Shown: positions 25,371-34,937, counted from the first letter of the stretch. The stretch is 64,000 nt of DNA from Rufibacter latericius (GCF_003721515.1 NZ_RJJD01000004.1:186001-250000); one strand, 5' to 3'. Made by a program: numbers and translations. Notes: generated by a model from the letters alone, not told the origin.

Positions 25371-26789
25371 TCAGGAAGAGATTCGTTTGAGCATGTTGCT
25401 GAAAATAAAGGCGTGAAACGGCAGCACCGCATACCAGTACAAGCGCCCCCACAACCCTAACGGCCGGAATGTGGCGGTCTGATAAAGGGTCTGCCCGATG
25501 ATCTTGAACTCCAGCCAGGCCTCGCCAGGTAACTTCATCTCGGCGTAGAGGAGGAGGCGTTTTTCGGCACGATTGGCGTATAGTACCCGCCAGAAATCAA
25601 GCGATTCGCCGGCATGGATCATGGTGCTGTTCTTTCGGCCCCGCCGAAGGCCCACTCCGCCAAACAGCTTGTCAATAAACCCGCGCAGTTTCCAGAGCCA
25701 ATTGGCGTAATACCATCCGTTCTCGCCGCCAATAGACCAGATTTTGTGCACCGATTTGTCTACTTGGGTCACTTCGGCCTGGCGTTTATCAGTGAAGCAG
25801 CCAAAGGTGGGAACGGTGAGCAATTTGGAGATTCCCTCGTTCAACACGTTGCTGGACAAGGCGTCTTTCCAGCTGGCTATCACGCCTTCGTTCTGGATGC
25901 GGTCAAAGGCCAACTTGATGGCAGTATCATAGGGCAGCAGCATGATGCCCAGAAACTCTTGGAGCCGGTTGTCTTTGCAAACTACTTCCACGCGCATGCT
26001 CTGCACCAGATTGGTAGCCAGCGTGTACGAAGTGGAGGTGACAAAGTAGAGCCAGTAGGAGGAGAGTTTGGGCGTCATGACCGGCACGGTGAGAATGGTT
26101 CGTTTCAGACCCCGTACTTTGGCAAAGCCCAAGAGCATTTGCTTGTAGGTGAGCACCTCGGGGCCACCAATGTCGAAGCTCTGGTCATACAGAGCCTCCT
26201 GACCCAAAACGCCTTTCAGATACTCAATGACATTTCTAATGGCAATGGGCTGAGATTTGGTGTTGAGCCACTTGGGCGCTATCATGATGGGTAATTTCTC
26301 CACCAGATCACGCATGATTTCAAACGAGGCGCTGCCCGACCCCAGAATAATGCCCGCCCGCAACGTTGTAAGGTGAAAGGTGCCCGAGGCAAGAATCTCT
26401 TCTACTACTTTCCTGGATTGCAGGTGCCGGGAGAGGTGTTGGTCATTGGTGATTCCCCCCAGGTAGATGACCTGTTTTGCCCCTGTTTTCTGGATTCTAT
26501 CCCTGAAATGGAGCGCCGTAGCTTTCTCTAATTTCTCAAAATCCCCGTCCTCCGCCGACATGGAATGAATGAGGTAGTAGGCTGCCTCAATGTCATCTGG
26601 AATAGCGGTCAGAGATTCCTGGTCCAGAAAGTCAACCTCAATGACCTGCAGTTTGCCTGCGAAATACTTACCCGCATCGAACCGGTTCCTGTCGCGCACG
26701 CAACACACCACCTCATGGCCGTCTTTCAGCAGGGCCGGAAGCAGGCTCTGCCCAATGTACCCAGTAGTGCCGGTAAGTAAGATTTTCAT
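25371..26789 (-). CDS. SDR-type NAD(P)-binding protein with DUF2867 domain
   Basis: A 472-residue protein. The N-terminus MKILLTGTTGYIGQSLLPALL is an extended-SDR GxxGxxG motif; the first 290 residues form the NAD(P)-binding domain (AAYYLIHSMS, QVIYLGGI, LRAGIILGSGSASFEI). The C-terminal 170 residues (SIGGENGWYYANWLWKLRGFIDKLFGGVGLRRG, LYAEMKLPGEAWLEF, WGRLYWYAVLPFHAFIF) match DUF2867. Such proteins are often membrane-associated; function unknown. Confidence 0.9.
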   Translation of the reverse strand: MKILLTGTTGYIGQSLLPALLKDGHEVVCCVRDRNRFDAGKYFAGKLQVIEVDFLDQESLTAIPDDIEAAYYLIHSMSAEDGDFEKLEKATALHFRDRIQKTGAKQVIYLGGITNDQHLSRHLQSRKVVEEILASGTFHLTTLRAGIILGSGSASFEIMRDLVEKLPIMIAPKWLNTKSQPIAIRNVIEYLKGVLGQEALYDQSFDIGGPEVLTYKQMLLGFAKVRGLKRTILTVPVMTPKLSSYWLYFVTSTSYTLATNLVQSMRVEVVCKDNRLQEFLGIMLLPYDTAIKLAFDRIQNEGVIASWKDALSSNVLNEGISKLLTVPTFGCFTDKRQAEVTQVDKSVHKIWSIGGENGWYYANWLWKLRGFIDKLFGGVGLRRGRKNSTMIHAGESLDFWRVLYANRAEKRLLLYAEMKLPGEAWLEFKIIGQTLYQTATFRPLGLWGRLYWYAVLPFHAFIFSNMLKRISS

Positions 26790-26920
26790 GGTGGCTGGAG
26801 ATAATTCCTCTCCTTCTTCGGAGGTGCGGTATTGCCAGAACAGCTTTGATTGGGTTTTGTTCTGGCGTGCTGTTGTAGAACCAGACTTTGGGTATTTGCC
26901 AAAAAAAGAAAATTTTCTGC

Positions 26921-27355
26921 TTAGAAATCTATTTTCAGGCCTACAGTCGATACCGACCTTTGGTGGAAAGCTTTTGGCAAAAGCTGCGGAAACTGAGCAC
27001 GGGCAGCTGTTACAGACATTGCTTTTTTCCGGTTGCGTTTGGCTGAAAACAAGTACACCCCACCCGCCATAAACGAAACAAAACTGCCATTAAGTAAAAG
27101 GTCTGAGCTCTCACCTTGCTCCTTACCATTAAATGCTTCTCCCAACAATGCCATGTATCCCACTGACAGCAGAACTCCTCCGCTTATAATCAAAATCCTG
27201 CCAATCTTTCGTTGTGATTTACTTTTCTGTAAATAGTAGTACTCTGTGGTAGACGAAATACTATCTGGTACAGGTACTGCTGGCGGTGTACTTATCTGGT
27301 CGTAAGAAGTGGTGGTTAAGAGTAAAAGTAGCAGGAGGAGTAGGGTTGTTTTCAT
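26921..27355 (-). CDS. Small membrane protein, paralogue of the 27438 gene
   Basis: A 144-residue protein with signal sequence MKTTLLLLLLLLLTTTS and two central hydrophobic helices (about 58-76 and 92-105). It shares with the neighbour the segment YYLQKSK, a G-rich helix (GGVLL), K/R-rich RNRKKA and the C-terminal VGLKI-F ending in Phe. The pair is a tandem duplication. The terminal Phe resembles the last strand of outer-membrane proteins, but helices dominate. Function unknown. Confidence 0.72.
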   Translation of the reverse strand: MKTTLLLLLLLLLTTTSYDQISTPPAVPVPDSISSTTEYYYLQKSKSQRKIGRILIISGGVLLSVGYMALLGEAFNGKEQGESSDLLLNGSFVSFMAGGVYLFSAKRNRKKAMSVTAARAQFPQLLPKAFHQRSVSTVGLKIDF

Positions 27356-27437
27356 AGGTGTCGTTTAACTGGTAGTTGATAGTCCAGATGATGGTTGGCC
27401 TTTTTGGGTTGGCCTTAACTTTCCAGAAGCCGATATT

Positions 27438-27887
27438 TTAAAAATTGATTTTCAATCCCACTGTTGGAACTGCCTTTGTTATCAACGTTCCCGATGGGGG
27501 CAAGGGAACCTGTTCATAACCAATGGCCAAAGCCTTGGCTTTCCTCTTGTTGTGTCCGGCAGAGATAAAGGAGATGGTTCCACCGATTACTGATCCAACC
27601 CCAACTAATGCCAGCATGCCCGAAGTAGTATCGTTGTTGTTACTCTGCCCACCACTGGAGACGTAATCAATGGTTTCACTGATAGCCATCGCATACCCAA
27701 GGCCAATAAGCAGAACTCCTCCTCCTGTAAAAATCCAACCTTTCGTCTTTTTTACTTTGCTTTTCTGCAAGTAATACGCTTCGGTTCCTTTAGGAGCCCC
27801 TTGGATAGGCAAAGGAGTTACTGGGGCTTGGCCGTAACAAGCGGATGTCAGGATAAGAAATGTCAGGGCGTGTACAATCTTTTTCAT
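27438..27887 (-). CDS. Small membrane protein, paralogue of the 26921 gene
   Basis: A 149-residue protein with signal peptide MKKIVHALTFLILTSACYGQ (a Cys at 17 might be lipidated, but the sequence context is not a strict lipobox). Shared with its paralogue: AYYLQKSK, GWIFTGGGVLLIGLGYAMA, a second glycine-rich helix, HNKRKAKA, and the end VGLKINF. The two genes are 82 bp apart on the same strand. No family recognised. Confidence 0.72.
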   Translation of the reverse strand: MKKIVHALTFLILTSACYGQAPVTPLPIQGAPKGTEAYYLQKSKVKKTKGWIFTGGGVLLIGLGYAMAISETIDYVSSGGQSNNNDTTSGMLALVGVGSVIGGTISFISAGHNKRKAKALAIGYEQVPLPPSGTLITKAVPTVGLKINF

Positions 27888-28140
27888 GCAGCTTGGTTTT
27901 AGTGCCTACTCTTGCGGAATGCAGTTTTCTGCTTCTCTGTCATTATCTGTTCCAAAGGGGAATGAATAAAGGAAAATACAGGCTAAGAAAATTCTTGGGG
28001 ATAAGCTTTCTTACCTTGTTTGATAGACCAGAAGGGGGCTGGAAATTTATTACTGAATATACCTTTTGTAAATGAATAAAAATCAATTGGCCTATAATTA
28101 TTTAGGAGCCGCTTGAAGCTAGGTTGAAGAACCGAGAACT

Positions 28141-28176
28141 GTTTTTAAGCCTGTTTTCTAAAATGGCATTCAAAAC
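28141..28176. repeat. 36-nt intergenic palindrome, copy 11
   Basis: GTTTTTAAGCC, TGTTTTC, AAAATGGC and CAAAAC in register. Confidence 0.65.
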
Positions 28177-28292
28177 CGCTTTATGCCTCTGAGAATATTA
28201 GGTAAGGGGGATGGGAGAAGAGGTCAGCTAGGTTCTCTCTGACACTTTCTCACGAATAATCCTTTAAAAGGAGGAGCTTCAAACCATTTAGA

Positions 28293-28328
28293 GTTTAAGG
28301 CTCTATTTCTGAAACCTAGCCCAAAAAC
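28293..28328. repeat. 36-nt intergenic palindrome, copy 12
   Basis: GTTTAAGGC, TATTTC-TG-AAAC and GCCCAAAAAC in register, immediately next to a terminator. Confidence 0.6.
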
Positions 28329-28329
28329 A

Positions 28330-28362
28330 AAGAAGCCCGAAAGTTAGGCTTCCGGGCTTCTT
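28330..28362 (-). terminator. Rho-independent terminator of the GH9 gene
   Basis: Perfect 10-bp arms AAGAAGCCCG (28330-28339) and CGGGCTTCTT (28353-28362); on the minus strand it is followed by TTTGTTTTT. Confidence 0.85.
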
Positions 28363-28382
28363 ATGAGATGTTGGTGATTACG

Positions 28383-30890
28383 TTACTTGCTCAATAAGTG
28401 GTCTGCGGCCAGAATCAGGAACATGTAATCAGAGGAACCGCCGCCAATTACATATTCGGTTTGTTGCCAGAGGTACGGCCAGTGCAGCAACTCGGGAAAG
28501 TCTGGGCGAATGAGGGCCGTGCCGGAGCCTACGCCGCCAGGGATGTAAGACCATTCATCGCGGTTGTTCCCATAAGCAGTAGTCAACGATTTGGCACCCA
28601 CACCCGAGGCGAAGGAAGAAACATTGGAACCCGGGTGCACGCCTAGTACGAAGTTCATGGCGTGCAGCATGTAGGTTTTCGGGAAGATGGTGGGGTAGGA
28701 GGCATGCAGGAAATACTGCTGCACCCCGAAGTTCTGGATGCCCCAGCCGGCGCCCCAGATGTCTGGTTCATACGGCATGCCGTACGGCGTTTTCTTTTCT
28801 TGCTCTTCCACTACTTTCTTGTGGTTGGCCACGGCGGCCAATACCGCCGCTTTGTATTTCTTGTCTTTGATGAGCGGCAAGGTCCGGCCAATCACCCAAC
28901 CTGTGCGGCCAATGTTCTTGGCGATGTCTTGGGTATTGTCCACGAGCCAATTGGCGTACTTCTTGTCCTTGGTGGAAAGGAGCAACTCGGCGGCAACATT
29001 CACGCGCTGCATCTTGTCTTTCTCTTTGGTACGGTCCCACAGTTCTTGGGCAATCTGCAGGCAGTGCGTGGACAGTGAATCATTGTAGCCTTTCAAAGCA
29101 CGGGAAGCTACGGCTAAGCAGGAAGCCACCTGCAGTTCTCTGCCGGGGTTCTCTTCGGTGAACACCCAGCGGTCATCCGGGGCACCTTTCTGCCCGATCT
29201 CTGGGAGGGGATTGGGAGCTTTGGCAGCATCAAACACCACTTCATCGGTTTGGGTGGAGGCTTCTCCCAGCAACGTATATTGGCGCAAAGACGGCTCTAT
29301 GATGCCACGGTACAGTCTGCCCAGATTGCGGTAACCGGCCACAATGGAAAGCGCACCGTGTTCTACCTGCTGTAGGATGTCGTTCTTTCCGTCAGGACGG
29401 TGCAGTTCGGCTATTTTCAGTTTCTGATCAATGCTGGTGTTGTCGTACTTTACCTTGAATTCTTCGAAAGCAAGCGATAAAATCCGGATTTCATCTGCTA
29501 AAGATTCCACGCGCATGTCATAGTCACCGGCATCGTGCCAGCCGCCTACGGCTAGGTTGGGCACGTGCTCGCCGGGTGCATATTTGGTCAACGTGCTGGG
29601 GCCGGAGATGTAGCCGTCAAAGTGGTTGTGGTTAAGGGGCGCCATACGGGCATCATCCAGGTGACAGGCGTCGTGCCACACTTTGTAGCGGTCGTTCACG
29701 CGCATGTGGCACATCTGCACCGGCAAAAACGTCTCAATCACCGACTGCCACACGTGCCGTTTGTACACCTGGTCGCTGATCTGGAACGGACTGGTTTCAT
29801 AGGTGCCGTACTGCACTTTGTACATGCCGGGCTGCTCTACCTTAGTGAAATCAAACTGCAGGTAATGGTAGCGCAGGAACTTGCCCCATTCTTTTGGCTG
29901 CGTTTCCAGCACTTTCTCCAAGCCGCCGGTTTCCTTGATGCGGTACAAGGTCACCGGGTGGCGCTGCGTTTCGGTTTTGTCCAGCTCAATAACGGCCACT
30001 TTCTGTTGCTTGGGATGGTAGCCCACCTGCGAGATTTGCACCACGGGATCATACTTCCAGCCAACGATGGCATTAGGCATTATAAGCCATTCGATGGCCC
30101 CTTTTGAAGCGCCTTTCTTCACCAATGACCGCACCACAAACCAGCCGTTATTGTGCTGCGCCCGGCCATCAATCAATTGTAGGCCTTCACCTGTCACATT
30201 CTGGATGGTGAGCGTTTGCCGGGGATCTTCAGGCACGATGGTCAGTCTCTGCCCTGAGGCTAGCGGCGTGGTCTGGTATTCTTTGGAAGCATCATAGAAG
30301 CCAGGGCCGTTCAGTTGCCGCGGGAAAATCCCGAACTGCTTGTCCATGTAGTAGCTCTGCCCGAACAGAATGCCTGGAAACAACTCAAAGTTGAAGCCTA
30401 CTTTGCCAATCCATTCATCGGGCAGGGGCTGGTCCAAATCTACGATGATTCTAAAGTTTTTGCCCTCGGGCCGCACCTTCACCTCGTAGGCAAAATTCAG
30501 ATCTGGGTAGATGATGGGGTTGAAGCCTTTGCGGTTTTTGTCCGGGTCTGGGTACTGCATCCGTACGCTGATGGTCTGGGTAGCTTTGTCCACTACGCGC
30601 GGACCTACCTTGGGCACCGGTTGCCATTGCCCGGGTGTGGGCTCCAGGCGTAAATCTCCGTTGGTGCCAATGCGCAGGCCGTTCTGGATGATGCCCACAC
30701 CGCCCTGATGGCTCTCGGGGTAGAAGTCGTGGGCCAACATCACGTTCAGGCCGGGCATCTCTAAGTATTCCAATTCGTTCAGCTTTAAGCCGCCGCTGGT
30801 GTTGGCCTGGGCGAGCGCATCGGGCGCTTGCAGGGCAAGCACCGCTACGGCCGTAAGGCAGGAGGCTCTTTTGAGTAGTTTTTTGATCAT
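28383..30890 (-). CDS. Glycoside hydrolase family 9 enzyme (CelD_N Ig + GH9)
   Basis: An 835-residue secreted protein (signal MIKKLLKRASCLTAVAVLALQAPDALAQ). An N-terminal region of unknown type (about 30-280) is followed by a cellulase Ig-like domain (ISQVGYHPKQQKVAVIELD, about 285-385) and the GH9 alpha-barrel. The catalytic base pair lies in GGWHDAGDYD (D453 and D456) and a likely acid Glu in WQQTEYVIGGG near the C-terminus. GH9 enzymes are endoglucanases or related beta-glycosidases. Its position downstream of a GH26 mannanase and an AGE epimerase suggests action on gluco- or galactomannan. Confidence 0.93.
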   Translation of the reverse strand: MIKKLLKRASCLTAVAVLALQAPDALAQANTSGGLKLNELEYLEMPGLNVMLAHDFYPESHQGGVGIIQNGLRIGTNGDLRLEPTPGQWQPVPKVGPRVVDKATQTISVRMQYPDPDKNRKGFNPIIYPDLNFAYEVKVRPEGKNFRIIVDLDQPLPDEWIGKVGFNFELFPGILFGQSYYMDKQFGIFPRQLNGPGFYDASKEYQTTPLASGQRLTIVPEDPRQTLTIQNVTGEGLQLIDGRAQHNNGWFVVRSLVKKGASKGAIEWLIMPNAIVGWKYDPVVQISQVGYHPKQQKVAVIELDKTETQRHPVTLYRIKETGGLEKVLETQPKEWGKFLRYHYLQFDFTKVEQPGMYKVQYGTYETSPFQISDQVYKRHVWQSVIETFLPVQMCHMRVNDRYKVWHDACHLDDARMAPLNHNHFDGYISGPSTLTKYAPGEHVPNLAVGGWHDAGDYDMRVESLADEIRILSLAFEEFKVKYDNTSIDQKLKIAELHRPDGKNDILQQVEHGALSIVAGYRNLGRLYRGIIEPSLRQYTLLGEASTQTDEVVFDAAKAPNPLPEIGQKGAPDDRWVFTEENPGRELQVASCLAVASRALKGYNDSLSTHCLQIAQELWDRTKEKDKMQRVNVAAELLLSTKDKKYANWLVDNTQDIAKNIGRTGWVIGRTLPLIKDKKYKAAVLAAVANHKKVVEEQEKKTPYGMPYEPDIWGAGWGIQNFGVQQYFLHASYPTIFPKTYMLHAMNFVLGVHPGSNVSSFASGVGAKSLTTAYGNNRDEWSYIPGGVGSGTALIRPDFPELLHWPYLWQQTEYVIGGGSSDYMFLILAADHLLSK

Positions 30891-30907
30891 TGGGTTTTAG
30901 AAGGTTC

Positions 30908-30943
30908 GTTTCGGGTCTGTTTTCTGAAAATAAGTGCGTAAAC
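30908..30943. repeat. 36-nt intergenic palindrome, copy 13
   Basis: GTTTCGGGTCTG, TTTTC-TG-AAAA and GTAAAC in register, between the GH26 stop and the GH9 start. Confidence 0.65.
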
Positions 30944-31012
30944 GCAAGATTTGACCAAGGGGAGGGTATGCATTCCCGTCAAGAGAGAATCCTTGGGACC
31001 TCTGGGCAAGGC

Positions 31013-32014
31013 TTACTTTTTGGTAGCAGGCAGTTCATCCAAAGTTAGGGTATGGGGCAAATTGTAGACTTCTTTCACCCGCTCTGGGGTGTTGTGGGTT
31101 TCTAACCAGTTGGCCCAAACCATAAACCAGGACCACTTGGGCTGTACCTGCAGGATTTCGGGTTTGGGAAGTTCGCCTACCTCGCCCAGGGTGATCAGTT
31201 TGCCTTTGGCCAGGGCCAGCAGCTCGTTGTAGTCTTTCTGCTCGTAATCGAAATTGTAGACATCAGTGGCCAGAATATCTACGTATTTGGCGCCAGGATA
31301 GAAGAGGTGGTAGGAGAAGGCCTCGTCTTTGGGGATGTCACGCGGGGCGTTGGCGTTCCAGACCCAGAGCAGGTTGTTGAGTTTGTGGTGGTTGGTATAG
31401 CGGTCATAGAGCATGGTCCAGAGTTTCTGGTAGCCGTCTTTGCCTTTCTTGTCGCCCCACCAGAACCAGACGCCGTTCATCTCATGGTAAGGGCGCCAGA
31501 GCACCGGTACGTTAGCGGCCTGCAATTGCTTCAGGTACTCGGCGGTTTGGTCTACCTGCGCCAGCCATACCTTGTGCAGCGCGGTCCCGGGCGTGGTGAG
31601 TTCTTTCCACTGCTGGTCGGTGAGTTCGCCCTGAATACTTTCTTTCCAGCGGAAAGGGGCTGTGTCAATGGGCCGGCCGGCGTGCCACATCAGCGTGACG
31701 ATGTGCCCCTGCTGGTGTTTCTGGATGGCCTCTTTCACGATTTCAGCGCCGGGGTCCTGGGTGCCGCGCCAGATGAAGTCGGTTCCCCAGATGGCAGGCT
31801 GCTTGCCGGTGCGGGCGACCACCATTTCTGAGAACTTGTTGGGTGTCTCGTTGTAGTTGTGCTGCCCAGACAGGAGGTACTTCCCATTGATTTCATATAA
31901 ATACGCAAGAAGTTTTTTGGCCTCGGGCGTGGCATTGGGGTTCACCGGCGCGATGCCCTGGCCCAGACATTGCAGACTTAAGATCAGGAAAGAAAAGAGT
32001 AAAGTTTTTCTCAT
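31013..32014 (-). CDS. Secreted GH26 endo-beta-1,4-mannanase
   Basis: A 333-residue protein with signal peptide MRKTLLFSFLILSLQCLGQ. GH26 hallmarks: LLSGQHNY, TLMWHAGRP, acid/base E178 in RPYHEMNGVWFWWG, TDVYNFDY, and nucleophile E278 in ITLGEVGELP. It hydrolyses beta-mannan backbones to mannobiose and oligosaccharides. The epimerase gene ends 13 bp upstream of this start, so the two are surely one transcript; GH9 follows after about 120 bp. Confidence 0.95.
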   Translation of the reverse strand: MRKTLLFSFLILSLQCLGQGIAPVNPNATPEAKKLLAYLYEINGKYLLSGQHNYNETPNKFSEMVVARTGKQPAIWGTDFIWRGTQDPGAEIVKEAIQKHQQGHIVTLMWHAGRPIDTAPFRWKESIQGELTDQQWKELTTPGTALHKVWLAQVDQTAEYLKQLQAANVPVLWRPYHEMNGVWFWWGDKKGKDGYQKLWTMLYDRYTNHHKLNNLLWVWNANAPRDIPKDEAFSYHLFYPGAKYVDILATDVYNFDYEQKDYNELLALAKGKLITLGEVGELPKPEILQVQPKWSWFMVWANWLETHNTPERVKEVYNLPHTLTLDELPATKK

Positions 32015-32027
32015 ACAGGTAGTATCG

Positions 32028-33416
32028 CTATTTCTGTTTTTGGAGTGTTTTATAGTTTTGGTGCTTTAAACGCGCCACGCAGTTGGCCATGGCGCGGAGC
32101 TGATGGTAGTTGCCTTTCCAGATATGGCCTTTGAGCGCCGTCTTTTGCTGGGGTTCTTTGTCCAGGCCGCCCGCGTACCAGCCGCCGTGTTCCTGGTCAA
32201 TGAGGTAGGTGGAAATGTAGCGCCAAAGCATCTCAAATTTCTGGTAATACTGCATCTGGTCTTGGGGGAAGAGGTCGGCCATAAGCAGGAGCGCGTTGAG
32301 CCCTTCGGCCTGGGCCCACCAGTTCTTGCTGTCTTTGGTGATGGTGAGGTGGGTGTCTCCTTTGAAATAATAACCCTCGTCATAGAAGCCGCCTTTCTCC
32401 GTGTCCCAACCAGTGCGCAGCGCATGGTCTACCATCCGTTTGGCTACGCGCGGGGTGGTGGTGTCGTTCTTCAGCCCCAGAACGTGCGAGGCTTCCAGCA
32501 TGAGGTAAGCGGTTTCCACATCATGCCCGAAGGACACGTGGTCCAGGTAGCGGTGCCGCAGAATGGTTTCTTTATCGGTGTCCCGGAAAGAGACGGGCGT
32601 CCAGTTGGGTTGGAAAAACAGCACCATGTACCCTTGCGGAGTGGTGATTTTGTCGCGGATCAGGAATAGCATTTCCTCTAGCCGTTGGCGTACCAGTTGG
32701 TCGGGCCAGATTTGGTAAAGTTCGGTGAAAGCCTCCAGTAAATGGATGGAGGTGTTCTGGTCTTTGTAGCCCAGGTCTGCCGTGGAAGGAATGGTATCGG
32801 GCCGAACGATGGGTGTTCCGTCCAGTTTCAGGTGCTGGAAATATCCTTTGTGCACCGGGTCATGGCTGTGTTTTTCCAACCACCGAAACGTTTCCTGCGC
32901 CAAGATCAACGCCACCTTGTCACCGGTAGCTTTGTAGTACGCCGACAAAGCGTACAGCGCGAAGGCGTTTCCGTAGGCTTCCTTCTCCGCAAAGCCTCGG
33001 CGGATAACCTGGCCCTGCCGATTTACCAGCGTGTGAAAGCCTCCGTTCTTTTTGTCCCAGAAGACATCGCGAAGGAAAGCGAAGCCGTGGCGGGCGCCTG
33101 TTTTAAAATGCGCTTCTTTGGGGTAAAGCTGTGAGGCGATGGCGTTGGACCAGGTATGGCGCGCCTGTGTGACAATCATCTTGTCCTGAGAACCAGTGGG
33201 CTGCCAGTCATAAGTGAACGAACATAGGAAACCTCCATGCTGCATGTCTATGCTCCTGGGGTACCACACGTTCAGCAACTTAGTGCGCATGGACTTCTCT
33301 ATCTCTGCCGCTATTTTCGCCCGGTTTTGCCTACCCGAGGCCACAAACGAGAGCAGCGAAACCGCCATCAAAACCAGAGAAAAGCGCAGAACCCTGAGAC
33401 CGTAAAGTAGCGACAT
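32028..33416 (-). CDS. Exported AGE-family epimerase (cellobiose/mannobiose 2-epimerase-like)
   Basis: A 462-residue protein. The body is the (alpha/alpha)6 barrel of N-acylglucosamine 2-epimerases: QARHTWSNAIASQLY, GGFHTLVNRQG, EAYGNAFALYALSAYYKATGD, LDHVSFGHDVETAYLMLEA, KNWWAQAEGLNALL. Unlike the usual cytosolic enzymes it starts with a hydrophobic export segment (VLRFSLVLMAVSLLSFVAS). With the GH26 mannanase 13 bp downstream, mannobiose to mannosyl-glucose epimerisation is the likely reaction, here outside the cytoplasm. The exact specificity is inferred from context. Confidence 0.88.
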   Translation of the reverse strand: MSLLYGLRVLRFSLVLMAVSLLSFVASGRQNRAKIAAEIEKSMRTKLLNVWYPRSIDMQHGGFLCSFTYDWQPTGSQDKMIVTQARHTWSNAIASQLYPKEAHFKTGARHGFAFLRDVFWDKKNGGFHTLVNRQGQVIRRGFAEKEAYGNAFALYALSAYYKATGDKVALILAQETFRWLEKHSHDPVHKGYFQHLKLDGTPIVRPDTIPSTADLGYKDQNTSIHLLEAFTELYQIWPDQLVRQRLEEMLFLIRDKITTPQGYMVLFFQPNWTPVSFRDTDKETILRHRYLDHVSFGHDVETAYLMLEASHVLGLKNDTTTPRVAKRMVDHALRTGWDTEKGGFYDEGYYFKGDTHLTITKDSKNWWAQAEGLNALLLMADLFPQDQMQYYQKFEMLWRYISTYLIDQEHGGWYAGGLDKEPQQKTALKGHIWKGNYHQLRAMANCVARLKHQNYKTLQKQK

Positions 33417-33615
33417 AGGAAAGGTGTGGGAAGACTATTTCCTATAAATATAACACCATTTTAAATAGCCATTTGCTACAGATCCTTGATAAGTTTCTGC
33501 TTCCTGAGACAAAGCAAGGCTTCTCTGTTTTACAGCGTTTAAAGGTTGAGAAATCGTGAAAGAATCATTCCCGCAGCGTGATTGCGTGAACTGTGCGGTA
33601 CTTTTGTTTTTAATG

Positions 33616-34887
33616 TTACTTTGCCGAAAAGGGGCCATAAACGGCATCGCGGAAGCGCTTGTGCACTTGGCCGTCAAAGGGGAATACCTGCACGAACAGA
33701 ACAGCAGTAAGGTCGTTGACCGGGTCTACCCAGAACAAAGTGCTGGCCGCACCGTCCCAGAAGAACTCACCTACAGCGCCGTTGTTCTCTTCTTTGGAAA
33801 CCGGCGGATGCAAACGTACCGCGAAGTCAATCCCGAAACCGACCTGGCCTTTGCTGGGCAGCCACATGCGCTGCGTCACACTGTCTGACAACTGGTTTGT
33901 AGCCATCAGTTTAACGGTCTCGGGTTTCAGGATTCTAGCTTTGCCCAGGGTACCCTTGCTCACCAGCATGCGGGCGAACTTCATGTAATCATCCAAGGTG
34001 GAGGTGAGTCCCCAACCGCCCGGTTTCAAGGCGAAATCTTTGGTGTTGAAAAGATTGTCTAGGTCTGGAACGCGGGTCAGTTGGCCCTCTTCGCCTTTGC
34101 GGTAGGTAGCGGCAAACCTGCTTTTATCATCTTCCGGCACCACGTAGCGGGTGTTGGTCATGCCCAGCGGCATAAAGATGTTTTCCTGCAGGTACTGGGC
34201 AAAAGGCTTACCCGAAAGGCGCTCTACCAGATAGGCCTGCACGTCTACCGATGGCCCGTACGACCACTGCTCACCTGGCTGAAACAGAAGCGGCAAACTG
34301 GCCAATTTTTTCACCATCTGCTCCAGCGTGTTGTTGGGGTTGGAAAGATCTGCCTTCTGTAACACATCACTTATACCCGGAAGGTCGGTAGTGGTCGCGA
34401 ACCCAGCGGTATGGCGCGTGATGTCCCGGACGGTGATAGGACGTTTCAGCGGCTCCAAGATCAGATTGCCTGAGGCATCCACGCCTTTGTACACCTTCAT
34501 GTTGGCAAACTCCGGGGCGTATTTTGAAAGCGGGTCATCCAGTTTGAAAGCGCCTTTTTCATAGAGTTTCATCAGGGCTACCCCGGTCACCGGCTTGGTC
34601 ATGGAATAGATGCGAACAATGGTGTTCCGGTCCATCTTCGCCTTGGCTTCGCGGTCTGCATACCCGAAAGCGTTGTGATACACCTCTTTGTTCTTCTCAA
34701 AGATCAACGCCGATGCTCCTGCTACTCTGCCTGAATCCACAAAACTTCTCAAGGCCGCATCAATCCTTGCTTTCACCGTTTTGTTTATGATGACAGGAGG
34801 CTTCTTGTCCTTTTTACCTGTAGGCGGCAGTTTGAAGGAAAAGGCTGTAAGGGATATGAATAGTAAAGCGTAGATGATTTTATTCAT
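33616..34887 (-). CDS. Secreted serine hydrolase (class C beta-lactamase fold)
   Basis: Start chosen at ATG 34887 (423 residues) to give signal peptide MNKIIYALLFISLTAFSF. Catalytic SxxK is SMTK at 95-98 (IYSMTKPVTG), with the second motif near WSYGPSVDV (Tyr) and a C-terminal FFWDGAASTLFWVDP. This matches the beta-lactamase/transpeptidase-like esterase (EstB/PBP4*) family; probably an esterase or D-amino-acid peptidase rather than a resistance enzyme. Transcribed alone. Confidence 0.9.
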   Translation of the reverse strand: MNKIIYALLFISLTAFSFKLPPTGKKDKKPPVIINKTVKARIDAALRSFVDSGRVAGASALIFEKNKEVYHNAFGYADREAKAKMDRNTIVRIYSMTKPVTGVALMKLYEKGAFKLDDPLSKYAPEFANMKVYKGVDASGNLILEPLKRPITVRDITRHTAGFATTTDLPGISDVLQKADLSNPNNTLEQMVKKLASLPLLFQPGEQWSYGPSVDVQAYLVERLSGKPFAQYLQENIFMPLGMTNTRYVVPEDDKSRFAATYRKGEEGQLTRVPDLDNLFNTKDFALKPGGWGLTSTLDDYMKFARMLVSKGTLGKARILKPETVKLMATNQLSDSVTQRMWLPSKGQVGFGIDFAVRLHPPVSKEENNGAVGEFFWDGAASTLFWVDPVNDLTAVLFVQVFPFDGQVHKRFRDAVYGPFSAK

Positions 34888-34910
34888 GGTTATGTTTTTG
34901 AAGCTTAAAA

Positions 34911-34937
34911 CGGAAGTGATGCAAAACAGCACTTCCG
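34911..34937. promoter_or_regulatory. Dyad CGGAAGTG-N11-CACTTCCG
   Basis: Perfect 8-bp inverted repeat near the start of the serine hydrolase gene; possible operator or 5' leader hairpin. Confidence 0.35.

Larger units (their letters stand above)
27888..28382. other. Intergenic region with two palindromes and a terminator
   Basis: No gene seen. Palindrome copies are at 28141 and 28293, followed by a terminator for the GH9 gene at 28330-28362. Confidence 0.5.
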
